Shown here piece after piece: positions 35,179 to 43,612 of a stretch of 64,000 nt of DNA. Under the pieces are notes generated by a model. It was given only the letters and a program-made list of their open reading frames with translations. It searched no databases and was not told the DNA's origin. A program made the position numbers and the translations under genes. Within the stretch, counting starts at the first letter, position 1. Every line of letters begins with the position of its first letter. This stretch comes from Rubripirellula obstinata (GTDB lineage Bacteria > Planctomycetota > Planctomycetia > Pirellulales > Pirellulaceae): the NCBI RefSeq assembly GCF_001642955.1, contig NZ_LWSK01000013.1, positions 22,542 through 86,541 of the forward strand, written 5' to 3'.

Positions 35179-35351
35179 TGCACCCCCGGAAACTCAAAGC
35201 GAACGATCAGTATCCGTGCCGATCATTGGCACTAATCTTGCGACGTCTTTCATCCCCAATGTCTTGCGGCAGCATGATGGCCGTCGATGGCTGATTTCAA
35301 ATCACACATTTTCCCAAAACACACATTTCATTTGGAGGAAAAGCACCCGTC

Positions 35352-35531
35352 ATGTCTGAGCCAACAAAAGCGTCCGTTCAAAACCAAAGGGCCACCGAAC
35401 CATCCGAGGAGTTCGAGTCGCCCAATCCATCCGAAGTCACGAAGCATCCCGAACCACCGACAGACGAGTTCGAGACTCACGAAAGAATGCAAAAGCTACA
35501 CGAACGCAGCGATGCTGGTGATTCAAAGTAG
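35352..35531 (+). CDS. Small acidic protein, paralogue 1 (59 residues)
   Basis: 59 residues, hydrophilic, without cysteine or membrane segment. It contains ATEPSEEFESPNPSEVTK and DEFETHERMQKLHER. A second copy with about 70% identity lies at 39404-39577 with the same order of motifs, which is good evidence that both are real genes. Function unknown; the family looks like a small intrinsically disordered stress protein. GGAGGAAAAG precedes the ATG by about ten bases. Confidence 0.75.
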   Translation: MSEPTKASVQNQRATEPSEEFESPNPSEVTKHPEPPTDEFETHERMQKLHERSDAGDSK

Positions 35532-35625
35532 CATCGGTTGAACCAGTGCTTGCTCTGTCTTTGGCATGCGACTTGCGACTCTTGTTTGTTTAACAACAAC
35601 ATTACTCGCACGAAGGAGTTTGAGA

Positions 35626-36273
35626 ATGGTTCAAGCAACCGACCGTGTGACGCCAGCCGATTCAAGCGAGACGTTCGCGCAAGATCAAGCGTCGCACCCG
35701 ACCCAATCAATTCACGCCGAGGCTGCTGCGAAGCAAGAAGAACTGAAGCGGCAAGCGGTCGAGATGACCGAGGCCGCCAAAGCGAAAGCTTGCCAGGCAG
35801 CCGAGCAGGCCAAGCAATCCGGTGCCCAGTACGCTCGCGAAAAGAAGGCTCGCGTCGCCGACGAAATCGGTGTGTTCAGCGGAGCGATTCGCAAGGCGTC
35901 CGGCAAGCTGCACGACGAGCAACATGACTCGATCGCCAGCTACGTCGACGCGGCCGCCGAGCAGCTCGATCGTTGTCGACAATCGCTCGAGTCGAAAGAC
36001 GTCGGCGAACTCGTTGACGACGTTCAAGACTTTGCCCGTCGCCGTCCCGAAGTGGTGTATGGCGGTCTGTTCGTGGCCGGTTTAGCAGCGATGCGATTCC
36101 TGAAAGCATCCAAGCCATCGCGACAACACACCAGCCATCGCGAACTTTCGCATGACCAACACCGTCCGCCCGAAGCGTTCGGCCATGACACCACCGCCGT
36201 CGCCAACACGCGGCCGTCAATGGCAAGTCAAAACGAATGCTCGATCAACCTTAATGGAGGCTCGACATCATGA
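35626..36273 (+). CDS. DUF883/ElaB-YqjD-like helical protein with membrane anchor
   Basis: 215 residues. Ala/Glu/Lys-rich helix (about 30-75, MTEAAKAKACQAAEQAKQSG), a second helical part (about 85-135), then RRRPEVVYGGLFVAGLAAMR, a single membrane segment near 143-160 like that of ElaB/YqjD-type ribosome-associated inner membrane proteins, and a His/Ser-rich tail. AAGGAG lies upstream of the ATG at 35626. The stop overlaps the next start (ATGA): first gene of a three-gene operon. Confidence 0.78.
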   Translation: MVQATDRVTPADSSETFAQDQASHPTQSIHAEAAAKQEELKRQAVEMTEAAKAKACQAAEQAKQSGAQYAREKKARVADEIGVFSGAIRKASGKLHDEQHDSIASYVDAAAEQLDRCRQSLESKDVGELVDDVQDFARRRPEVVYGGLFVAGLAAMRFLKASKPSRQHTSHRELSHDQHRPPEAFGHDTTAVANTRPSMASQNECSINLNGGSTS

Positions 36274-36728
36274 GTACTGGATATCACACCAACGGTAAAA
36301 ACCGTTTAGACGATTACGACGCGAACGACCCCCGATCGCTATCCGACTTAGTGAAAGAATTGCGCGACGAATCCGTCGCACTGGTTCGCGAAGAAGTCGC
36401 GTTAGCGAAGACCGAGATGAGTGAAAAGGCGAGCTTGGTTGGCCGTAACACGGGCATGTTGATCGCCGGCGGCGCGATCGCTCATCTGGGTTTGATCTTC
36501 TGCCTGCTCGCCGTCTCTTACGCACTCTACGTCGCCATCGGGCTGGCCGGCTTGCCGATCCATGCCTTGTGGATCGCACCATTGATCGTTGGATTGGTGG
36601 TCGGTGGCATCGGATTGGCGATGTTCTCGAAAGCAAAGAACGCGTTGGCGAACGTATCGCCGATGCCTGAACGTACAAAACAATCATTGAGGGAGGACCA
36701 GCAATGGCTACACGCAAAAACCCGATAG
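36270..36728 (+). CDS. Holin-X/DUF1469 family membrane protein
   Basis: 152 residues. Soluble helix (LSDLVKELRDESVALVREEV), then two to three membrane helices (GMLIAGGAIAHLGLIFCLLA, IAPLIVGLVVGGIGLAMFSK). This is the layout of the 'phage holin family' DUF1469, which in most genomes is not phage-borne but sits beside DUF3618 and ElaB-like genes, as here. It overlaps the upstream gene by four bases and the downstream gene by 25. Confidence 0.85.
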   Translation: MSTGYHTNGKNRLDDYDANDPRSLSDLVKELRDESVALVREEVALAKTEMSEKASLVGRNTGMLIAGGAIAHLGLIFCLLAVSYALYVAIGLAGLPIHALWIAPLIVGLVVGGIGLAMFSKAKNALANVSPMPERTKQSLREDQQWLHAKTR

Positions 36729-38149
36729 ACACCAACGGTCACCACGAAAACGGCCGGCATACCAACCGCATCCCACCGACCGACGATTTAGATCATCGTG
36801 ACAGTCGCCAGATCAAACAGCGGATCGACCAGACTCGCGGTGCGATGGACGAGACGCTCGACGAACTCGGCGAGCGATTGAACCCTCGCAACTTGTTGGA
36901 CGATGTGCTATCGATCTTTCAAAGCCCATCGAGTCGCAACACCGCGAAGCAAGTGGGCGACTCGGCGAGCGACTTCGCAACCAACCTAGGTCGGCAAGTC
37001 CGTGACAATCCCATCGGCGCGTCGTTGGTTGGTGCCGGTCTGGCGTGGTTGGCGTTGGGAAACCGCCGCGAAGAAGCTGAAGATAATTGTGAACCCATCC
37101 CGCGCAGGCGTGCCTTGCAGGACGATTTCATGGTCGGCGGCGAGCGACTCGACGATGACCCCGGTTACTACACCGAAGACGATTTGTTGCTCGATACGCA
37201 ATATGACGTCGGTGAGAGCCAATCCGATATCGTTGTGCCGGAAAGCTACCGAGATGACGGCAGCGATGAAAACTCGCCCGGCTTGACTGAAAAGGCACGG
37301 CGGACGACCGCGTCGGCAGCTTCGTCAACCGGCGACGCTTTCAGTTCCGCATGGGATTCCACCAAGTCGACTGCGTCTTCGGCCGCTGCATCGGTGTCGG
37401 ACACGGCCAGCTCGACCGGCGACGCAATCAGCGATGCTGCTTGTTCCGCCGTGGACGGTGTGAAGTCTGCCGCATCATCGGTGGGTGACGCGGTTTCATC
37501 GGCTGGTGCAACGACGAAGGACACCTCACGCCGAGCCTATTTGCGCAGCCGTGCCGCCGCTCGTGACGCTGCTCGCGGCACGCGGCAAACCGGTCGTCAG
37601 TCCGCACGCCAAGTCGCATCGGCGTCGAGCCAAGCGGGCGAGCAAATTTCGCGTGCTTGCAGTGCAACCGCACGACGTGTCGAACGTGCTCACGATGAAG
37701 CTCCGCTCGCACTGGGTTTGGGGATCATGGCTTTGGGAGCGATCGCGGGCGCGTTGATCCCAAGAACTCGTCGCGAAGACGAGCTGATGGGTGAGACATC
37801 CGACGAAGCAATTCGCCAAACACGCAGTCACGCCGAACAAGTTTATCAGCGTGGCCAAGAAGCAGTCGAGAACACGGTCGAGACGGCGAAGCAGTCTGCC
37901 GAGTCACAAGGTCTGACTGGCGAAAGCCTCGCCGAGCGTGCCGCACGAACGGTCGAGAAGGCAGCCGATTCGATCAGTGACGCTGCAAAGGAAGAAGGCT
38001 TGCATCCCCAGCAGTTGAAGGATGATGCAAAGGCCGTCGCCGACGACGCGGCCGAGCAGGCCAAGTCGGAATCCGCGGACCTAAAGTCTGACGCGAAAGC
38101 GGAAGCCGCAAAGGTCGATCAGGATGCAAAAAAGGCAATCGAAAGCTAA
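36704..38149 (+). CDS. DUF3618 protein with LEA-like Ala-rich extension
   Basis: 481 residues. The DUF3618 motif is at about 25-60 (QIKQRIDQTRGAMDETLDEL, GERLNPRNLL). A hydrophobic stretch follows near 105-122 (IGASLVGAGLAWLALG). Residues 195-320 and 360-481 are low-complexity Ala/Ser/Asp/Lys repeats resembling late-embryogenesis-abundant proteins (SVSDTASSTGDAISDAA, DDAKAVADDAAEQAKSE), with another hydrophobic segment near 330-350 (LALGLGIMALGAIAGAL). Family members usually are about 150-250 residues, so the Ala-rich extensions are unusual. Third gene of the operon, ended by a strong terminator. Confidence 0.82.
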   Translation: MATRKNPIDTNGHHENGRHTNRIPPTDDLDHRDSRQIKQRIDQTRGAMDETLDELGERLNPRNLLDDVLSIFQSPSSRNTAKQVGDSASDFATNLGRQVRDNPIGASLVGAGLAWLALGNRREEAEDNCEPIPRRRALQDDFMVGGERLDDDPGYYTEDDLLLDTQYDVGESQSDIVVPESYRDDGSDENSPGLTEKARRTTASAASSTGDAFSSAWDSTKSTASSAAASVSDTASSTGDAISDAACSAVDGVKSAASSVGDAVSSAGATTKDTSRRAYLRSRAAARDAARGTRQTGRQSARQVASASSQAGEQISRACSATARRVERAHDEAPLALGLGIMALGAIAGALIPRTRREDELMGETSDEAIRQTRSHAEQVYQRGQEAVENTVETAKQSAESQGLTGESLAERAARTVEKAADSISDAAKEEGLHPQQLKDDAKAVADDAAEQAKSESADLKSDAKAEAAKVDQDAKKAIES

Positions 38150-38178
38150 TGCTTTCGCGTCTTCCACGACCATCCATT

Positions 38179-38213
38179 GGGAAGCGAGACACTGGATCTC
38201 GCTTCCCTTTTCT
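38179..38213 (+). terminator. Rho-independent terminator
   Basis: Perfect 11-bp stem GGGAAGCGAGA / TCTCGCTTCCC, 7-base loop, followed by TTTTCTTTT; 29 bp after the DUF3618 stop. Confidence 0.95.
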
Positions 38214-38434
38214 TTTGGCTGGGAAGAATTAACGAAAACACAGTGACACGAAAACGAAAATATAGTGACACAGAGTTACCGCGTGATGCAACGTCCTCTG
38301 CGATCTCTGTGCATCTGTGTTTCTCTTCTTTCAACGGAACACCATTTGCGACTAACACCATTTGCGATTTGCGACTGGGGCCACCAATCAACCTCCCAAT
38401 CCTTCCCAACCAAGCATCAAGGAACCCGTTCACC

Positions 38435-39337
38435 ATGTCCACCGCTACCGAAGCCCGAGTCACGCTCGCCGATCCTCGCCAATGCTATGCTTCACCGCCG
38501 TTCGATGAACAACAGTCTTTCGACATGCCGGGCAGCACGTCTGACATGCGACCGACACCTGATCACGGTGAAGAGAGCTACCAAGGTTCTGGAAAACTCA
38601 AGGGCCTGTCGGCTCTGATCACCGGCGGCGACAGTGGCATCGGTCGGGCGATCGCGATTTGTTACGCTCGCGAAGGAGCGAACGTGGCAATCAATTATTT
38701 AAGCGAAGACGACGATGCGAATCGAACCGCCGAAGTCGCCAGGGAAGCCGGCGGGAAGGTTGCCGTGATCGGCGGCGACTTGCGTGACGAATCGTTCTGC
38801 AAAGATCTCGTCAACCAGACGCGTGAAGAACTCGGCGGCATCGACATTCTGGTCAACAACGCTGCTTACCAAGCGACGGCGGAAGAGATGGATGGTTTTT
38901 CAAGCGAGTTGTTTGATCGCATTTTCAAAACCAATGTCTACGCTCCATTTTGGTTATCCAAAGCCGCGATGAAGCACCTTCCGGTTGGCGGCAGCATCAT
39001 CAACACCGCGTCGATTCAAGGCTACAAACCGTCTCCGTTCTTGTTGCCGTACGCGACCACGAAGTCGGCGATTTTAGGCATGACCAAGGGCTTGGCGAAG
39101 CTTGCCATGGAAAACGGCATCCGCGTCAACGCGGTCGCACCCGGACCAGTCTGGACGCCGTTCATCCCCGGTTCAATGACCGCCGATAAGTTCAAACAAT
39201 TCGGCAAGTCCACCGTGTTCGGTCGCCCCGCTCAGCCAATTGAACTGGCACCGCTATACGTCTGGTTGGCCAGCAACGAAGCCAGCTACGTGACCGGTGA
39301 GGTGTTCGGCTGCACCGGCGGCAAGTCACCAGTCTGA
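38435..39337 (+). CDS. Short-chain dehydrogenase/reductase
   Basis: 300 residues. Classical SDR marks: cofactor loop TGGDSGIGRA (near 63), NNAA, catalytic Ser in INTASIQGYKPSP and Tyr-Lys in YATTKSA (near 205-209), then PGPVWTPF. The N-terminal 55 residues (PPFDEQQSFDMPGSTSDM) form the extension typical of the YhxC/YdaD/YghA general-stress SDR group. Start at 38435, with CAAGGAA upstream. It follows a terminator, so it has its own promoter. Confidence 0.9.
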   Translation: MSTATEARVTLADPRQCYASPPFDEQQSFDMPGSTSDMRPTPDHGEESYQGSGKLKGLSALITGGDSGIGRAIAICYAREGANVAINYLSEDDDANRTAEVAREAGGKVAVIGGDLRDESFCKDLVNQTREELGGIDILVNNAAYQATAEEMDGFSSELFDRIFKTNVYAPFWLSKAAMKHLPVGGSIINTASIQGYKPSPFLLPYATTKSAILGMTKGLAKLAMENGIRVNAVAPGPVWTPFIPGSMTADKFKQFGKSTVFGRPAQPIELAPLYVWLASNEASYVTGEVFGCTGGKSPV

Positions 39338-39403
39338 TCGAAGCGGAACTGACTGAACAACAACTTTCGTAAATTTACCCCCTCATACTCACGAGGCATT
39401 CCG

Positions 39404-39577
39404 ATGTCTGAACCAACGAAGCCTTCGATTCCCAACCGAAAAGCGACGGAACCCTCTGACGAGTTCGAGTCGCCCAATCCATCCGAAGTGACGCAAAACC
39501 CAAAGCCACCGACGAAGGAGTTCGAGACACACAAACGAATGCAGAAACTGCATGAAAGCAGCGACGACGAAAACTAG
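39404..39577 (+). CDS. Small acidic protein, paralogue 2 (57 residues)
   Basis: 57 residues, nearly collinear with 35352-35531: MSEPTKPS, then ATEPSDEFESPNPSEVTQ, then KEFETHKRMQKLHESSDD. Conservation of the whole sequence in two copies 4 kb apart supports coding. It directly follows the SDR gene. No assigned function. Confidence 0.78.
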   Translation: MSEPTKPSIPNRKATEPSDEFESPNPSEVTQNPKPPTKEFETHKRMQKLHESSDDEN

Positions 39578-39746
39578 TTCCGCTCATTCAAGCTGTCGGC
39601 TCAAAAAGGGACAGGCATTGATTAGGTTGGCGGCGACGAGGTCAATCTGCTCGCACAGTTTGCCGAGGGCTGACAACTGTCGGCATTTCTGAGAAACACT
39701 GCTAAAGATGCTCAAGGATCAGCGTCGAATACTGGCACGCGCGCAG

Positions 39747-40308
39747 CCCAACGCCGTGAAGGGTTTCCAAATTGTTTAACCGCTTGGGCATCGCCTGGGC
39801 CGCTGTGGGGCTAGCACGACGCGCGGGGTGATGCCTGGGCCGCTAAAAGTTTGGGGTTGACGCGGACATTGGAGGTCCAAGTTTTATTCCGTCCCTACTG
39901 AAGTACGCCAACGGCGTTGAACACCATAGCCCAGGGTTAAGGTTTTGCGAGCGTAGCGAAGCAAACCGCAACCCTGGGTTGATGACGTTAACGAATTAGT
40001 CTCCCCCGTCCCCGATTTTGGCGGCGAAGCCGTCAAAATCGGGGACGGGGGAGGAGGGCTGCTGGTGCTCCGTGACCCAGGGTTGCAGCGACCCAGGGTT
40101 GCAGTGACCCAGGGTTGCAGCGTCAAATCGCCAAGGCGATTGACGACTTTAACCCTGGGCTATGTTGTTTAACGCCGTTGGCGTAGAGAAAGAAAGTAGC
40201 ACAAGCAAGAATGACTTTAACCCCAAACTTTTAGCGGCCCAGGCGATGCCAACGCGGCTAAACGAACTCATCCGTGTTTTCCGGGACCAAAACTCTTCAC
40301 GGCGTTGA
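39747..40308. repeat. Nested inverted repeat of about 560 bp
   Basis: Successive arm pairs lie inside each other: CAACGCCGTGAAGGGTTT (39749) with AACTCTTCACGGCGTTG (40290); CTGGGCCGCTAAAAGTTTGG (39834) with its complement ending at 40242; TACGCCAACGGCGTTGAACA (39904) with TGTTTAACGCCGTTGGCGTA ending at 40185; GCCCAGGGTTAA with TTAACCCTGGGC; and a 19-bp perfect pair CTCCCCCGTCCCCGATTTT (40001-40019) with 40035-40053. A 16-bp unit ending ACCCAGGGTTGCA occurs three times at 40072-40119. The 857-bp interval 39578-40434 has no supported gene. Confidence 0.9.
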
Positions 40309-40434
40309 GCTGTACCCGACTGAACCCTGGCGGGCCCAGCTACGAAAAATTGCGACGAATACGGAACTTGTTTTAGGACAGTTCTCAAGGCGTTGGTTGG
40401 AAGTCCGACGCGTAAGCGGCTAAAGACTACTCAA

Positions 40435-41532
40435 CTAAGCCGCACGTCGATCTTGGCGGATTCTGCGACTGGCTGCTTCGATGTTTTCTCGAACACATGC
40501 ATGCGCACCCATTTCACTTGGCGATGCATCGGCGTACCACTGTCGCTCTTCAATCGAATCGAGTACTTGATTGGCGACGGCCACGGCACGAGCACCGGCG
40601 AAACCATCGACCGTCGGGGCAACACCGGTTTGAATGCTGATTACGAAATCATGCAGTTCATCCAGGATCGCGTTTCTTGGTTCCAGTTCAATCGTTTCGC
40701 ACTTCATACGCGAACTAAACAGTGTCGATCCGTAACCGAGCGGGTTTTCGGTTTCCAACCCCAAGTCAAACGATCGATTGACAATCGTTTCGCAAGGACG
40801 CACGACTGAAACCGAGGGTGTACCGAAATCGATGTCTGCAAAACCGCGGGCACCGAACACCTGCATCGAACGAGCGGGCGATGGGCTGACCCGTGACGCT
40901 TTCACATTTGCGACGAGACCACACTCGAATTCAATTCGAGCTTCGGCAACGTCTTCGTGATCGCTGATGATCGATAGACCGCTGCTGTGAATCGATTTTA
41001 CGGATGCGTCCGTCATTGAAAGAATCAGGTCCAGGTCGTGAATCATCAGATCCATCACGACACCGACATCCAAACAGCGACCGGGAAAGCTGGATGCACG
41101 AACGGCTTCGACGTACTTCACGTCGCTCGTCAAATCGCCAAGCGCCGTGAACGCAGGATTGAATCGTTCGACATGGCCAACTTGCAACGTCAAACGATTC
41201 TTCGATGCCAACTGAGCCAAGCGATCAGCATCTTCGCGCTTGATCGTGATCGGCTTTTCGACAAAGACGTGTTTGCCGGCCTTCAAGAACGCTTCGGCAA
41301 CTTCCGAGTGCGAATCGGTTGGCGAAGCGATGATCACCGCGTCAACTGAATCGATGGCGTCGCTGAATGCTTCGTGCGTTGGAACTGAAAAAAGTTCGGC
41401 CGCGTTCTTTCTTGCTGCTTCAAAAGGATCACTGACGCTAACCAGCGATGCACCTTCGACTTGCCCAATCAGCTTGGCATGGATGCGACCGAGATGTCCG
41501 GCGCCGACGACGCCAATGCGTAGATTACTCAC
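40435..41532 (-). CDS. Gfo/Idh/MocA family oxidoreductase beside lpxA
   Basis: 365 residues. NAD(P)-binding Rossmann motif (GVVGAGHLGRIHA, residues 7-19), then VIIASPTDSHSEVAEAF, the catalytic-Lys motif VFVEKPI (near 94) and VGHVERFNP, then VVMDLMIHDLDLILS. Its start overlaps the lpxA stop (ATGA). In Leptospira and Acidithiobacillus an oxidoreductase of this family (GnnA) next to lpxA oxidises UDP-GlcNAc at C3 so that GnnB can install an amino group for lipid A. The position suggests such a sugar role here, but no GnnB-type aminotransferase is adjacent. Confidence 0.82.
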   Translation of the reverse strand: MSNLRIGVVGAGHLGRIHAKLIGQVEGASLVSVSDPFEAARKNAAELFSVPTHEAFSDAIDSVDAVIIASPTDSHSEVAEAFLKAGKHVFVEKPITIKREDADRLAQLASKNRLTLQVGHVERFNPAFTALGDLTSDVKYVEAVRASSFPGRCLDVGVVMDLMIHDLDLILSMTDASVKSIHSSGLSIISDHEDVAEARIEFECGLVANVKASRVSPSPARSMQVFGARGFADIDFGTPSVSVVRPCETIVNRSFDLGLETENPLGYGSTLFSSRMKCETIELEPRNAILDELHDFVISIQTGVAPTVDGFAGARAVAVANQVLDSIEERQWYADASPSEMGAHACVRENIEAASRRIRQDRRAA

Positions 41533-42338
41533 GCTGCTTTCTTTCGATTGTGACGACCTCGACCATGACTGCCACCACTGGCGTGATCAAGGAAGTCAAA
41601 GAGATGAACCAGTACTGGCCGAATCGGCCCCTTGGAAAACAATTCAGCCTTTGCAGCCGCTGCGCCGACACGTGATCGGTACAGCAACTTGTAGGCTTCC
41701 GACAATGACTTGATGTCATCAACGGGATAGTCGTGGCGTTTCAGCCCGACACTATTAACGGCGCGTGGTTTGGCTGGTTGGCCATCCACGATCATGAACG
41801 GCGGAACGTCGTGCAACACGCGACTCATCGCGCTAACGAAACTCATTTGCCCGATCGATGCAAAGTGATTCACACCCACACCGCCGGCCAGCGTCACGTC
41901 GTTTCCGATATGAACGTGTCCGCCCAACATGGCGTTGTTGGCAATCACAATTCGGTCACCCAGTTTGCAATCGTGTGCAACGTGAGTTCCGGTCATTAGG
42001 TAGTTGTTGTCACCAACCCGCGTGATTCCATCTTCTTTTTCGGTTCCACGGTTGATGGTGCAGTGTTCACGAATCGTGTTTCCGTGCCCGATTTCGACGC
42101 ACGTTGGCGTGTCGTTGTAGCTGGTGTCTTGCGGGTCGGTGCCGATGACACAGCCGGAGAAGATTCGATTGTCTTCGCCAATTCGCGTGACACCTGATAA
42201 CACCACATGGTTTTCGACACGCGTATCATCACCGATCGTGACGTCAGGCCCAACGATACAAAAATGCCCGATCTGAACATTCGAGCCTAGCTTGGCTCGA
42301 GGATCGATAACAGCGGTTTGAGCTATTTGAGTGCCCAT
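41529..42338 (-). CDS. lpxA: UDP-N-acetylglucosamine acyltransferase LpxA
   Basis: 269 residues, left-handed beta-helix with hexapeptide repeats from residue 8 on (AVIDPRAKLGSNVQIGHFCI). LpxA-specific parts are the TNR-like loop (HCTINRGTEKEDGITRVGD), THVAHDCKLGDRIV with the catalytic His, and the GVGVNHFASIGQ turn. It adds the first 3-O-acyl chain to UDP-GlcNAc in lipid A synthesis. The ATG at 42338 places the helix start where the family expects it; an in-frame upstream ATG at 42404 would add 22 basic residues. Part of the skp-lpxC-lpxA-Gfo/Idh run. Confidence 0.93.
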   Translation of the reverse strand: MGTQIAQTAVIDPRAKLGSNVQIGHFCIVGPDVTIGDDTRVENHVVLSGVTRIGEDNRIFSGCVIGTDPQDTSYNDTPTCVEIGHGNTIREHCTINRGTEKEDGITRVGDNNYLMTGTHVAHDCKLGDRIVIANNAMLGGHVHIGNDVTLAGGVGVNHFASIGQMSFVSAMSRVLHDVPPFMIVDGQPAKPRAVNSVGLKRHDYPVDDIKSLSEAYKLLYRSRVGAAAAKAELFSKGPIRPVLVHLFDFLDHASGGSHGRGRHNRKKAA

Positions 42339-42436
42339 GCGATTCTGCTTTGGAGGGAAAGTTCTTGGTGGGTCGACAGTGGCATTTGGTCGATGCCGTG
42401 TCATATCAAATCGTCTGGACCTAGGCCTATGCCAGC

Positions 42437-43414
42437 CTAGGCGGTTCGGCGAAAACTTTGCAACTTTGTTGTTCGGGATTGTGTTTGTTGCGTCTGGGCT
42501 AGGTCAAATAGTGCGTTTGCCATCGCGCCATTTAGGATGTGCCCGCCACGGTACGAAGTGAAACGTCCGACAATCTCAACACCGGCGAGCGCCAAGTCAC
42601 CGATCAGGTCTAACGTTTTGTGTCGAGCACATTCGTTGCTGAATCGGTATTCGTTATCGATCGGTCCGCTATCACCAATCACCAACAATTCTGTGTTGCT
42701 AACATGCCCCGCCAATCCGGATGCACGGATTTTGCAAGCCTGTGATTCGGTGACAAAGGTCCGCGCTGATGCGACTTCGCGAATGAATCGATCGGGGGTG
42801 AGTTCGATCGAAAAACTTTGTGCTTTGATCGGCGTGTCGTCGTCAAAGCCTAGCTGATACTCAAAGAATAGTTCGCCTTTGTTCGACGGGACCACTTCGA
42901 TCCAACCGGTTGGCGAGCCAACGCGTAGCCGGTCACGGATGACCAACGCTTTCTTGGGTGATGCTTGAATGATCAGACCCGCGTGCGAAAGCGCCTCGGC
43001 AAATGCTAGGCAACTGCCATCGAGTGCGGGCATTTCTTCGCCGTCAATTTCGACGATGCAATTGTCGATTTCCAAAGCTGAAATCGCTGCCATCAAATGC
43101 TCAACCATCTGAAACTTTGCTGAACCGCTCACCAAGTTGGTTCGCAGGGAAGCATCGATCCGGTGGGTGACCGAAGCGTTGCAGCGGGGATGGTTTTGTG
43201 ATTTGTCCGACGAGTTTTCGGGCATCAAGTCGGTGCGGACAAGCGTGACGCCGGTTCCGCGAGCCGCTGGATGAATCTGGACACAGACTTCCTGTCCGGT
43301 CCAATAACCTCGTCCGCGAACTTCGCATGACGAGGCAATCGTATGCTCGTTGCGAAGGCGCTGGCCAGAATGATCCTGGCGTTGCCTTGTATGTTCGTGA
43401 CGAATGCGTGGCAC
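42437..43414 (-). CDS. lpxC: UDP-3-O-acyl-N-acetylglucosamine deacetylase LpxC
   Basis: 325 residues. Zinc ligands are present in MVEHLMAAISALEIDN (His) and NECARHKTLDLIGDLALAG (His and Asp), plus EIDGEEMPALDGS and FTSYRGGHILN with the catalytic His. LpxC commits UDP-acyl-GlcNAc to lipid A synthesis. The N-terminus (first 25 residues, His/Arg-rich) is longer than usual; the true start may be slightly downstream. It lies about 200 bp after skp and 100 bp before lpxA on the same strand. Confidence 0.92.
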   Translation of the reverse strand: MPRIRHEHTRQRQDHSGQRLRNEHTIASSCEVRGRGYWTGQEVCVQIHPAARGTGVTLVRTDLMPENSSDKSQNHPRCNASVTHRIDASLRTNLVSGSAKFQMVEHLMAAISALEIDNCIVEIDGEEMPALDGSCLAFAEALSHAGLIIQASPKKALVIRDRLRVGSPTGWIEVVPSNKGELFFEYQLGFDDDTPIKAQSFSIELTPDRFIREVASARTFVTESQACKIRASGLAGHVSNTELLVIGDSGPIDNEYRFSNECARHKTLDLIGDLALAGVEIVGRFTSYRGGHILNGAMANALFDLAQTQQTQSRTTKLQSFRRTA

Positions 43415-43612
43415 GCCGCTGCCTCCCTGGCACTAGGTTTCCACTTTCGTTGTGCTTTCACAACAACGGGGCTGATCGAGATCAGCCGTGATCGACCACA
43501 TCCGTGTGATCGATCTCTTCTTCTTTTCAATTTCTTCCATTCCCAAAGGCACGCTTGGCGAACGATCACGCAAACGGCCTCATTTTCGATTGCTGCTTTA
43601 CGAAAAAGCGGC

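Larger units (their letters stand above)
34639..35351. other. Repeat-packed intergenic region
   Basis: 713 bp holding, in order, a 15-bp tandem repeat (34657-34730), family B copy 2 (34778-34974) and a long inverted repeat of family C (35034-35178). The final 170 bp lead into the small acidic protein gene and probably hold its promoter. Confidence 0.6.

Noticed and set aside
34727..35197. 156-codon minus-strand frame
   Set aside because: It is built from family B and family C repeats and has no domain.
36270..36728. Prophage suspected from a holin-like gene
   Set aside because: No other phage gene is near; this family is common in stress operons with DUF3618 and ElaB-like genes.
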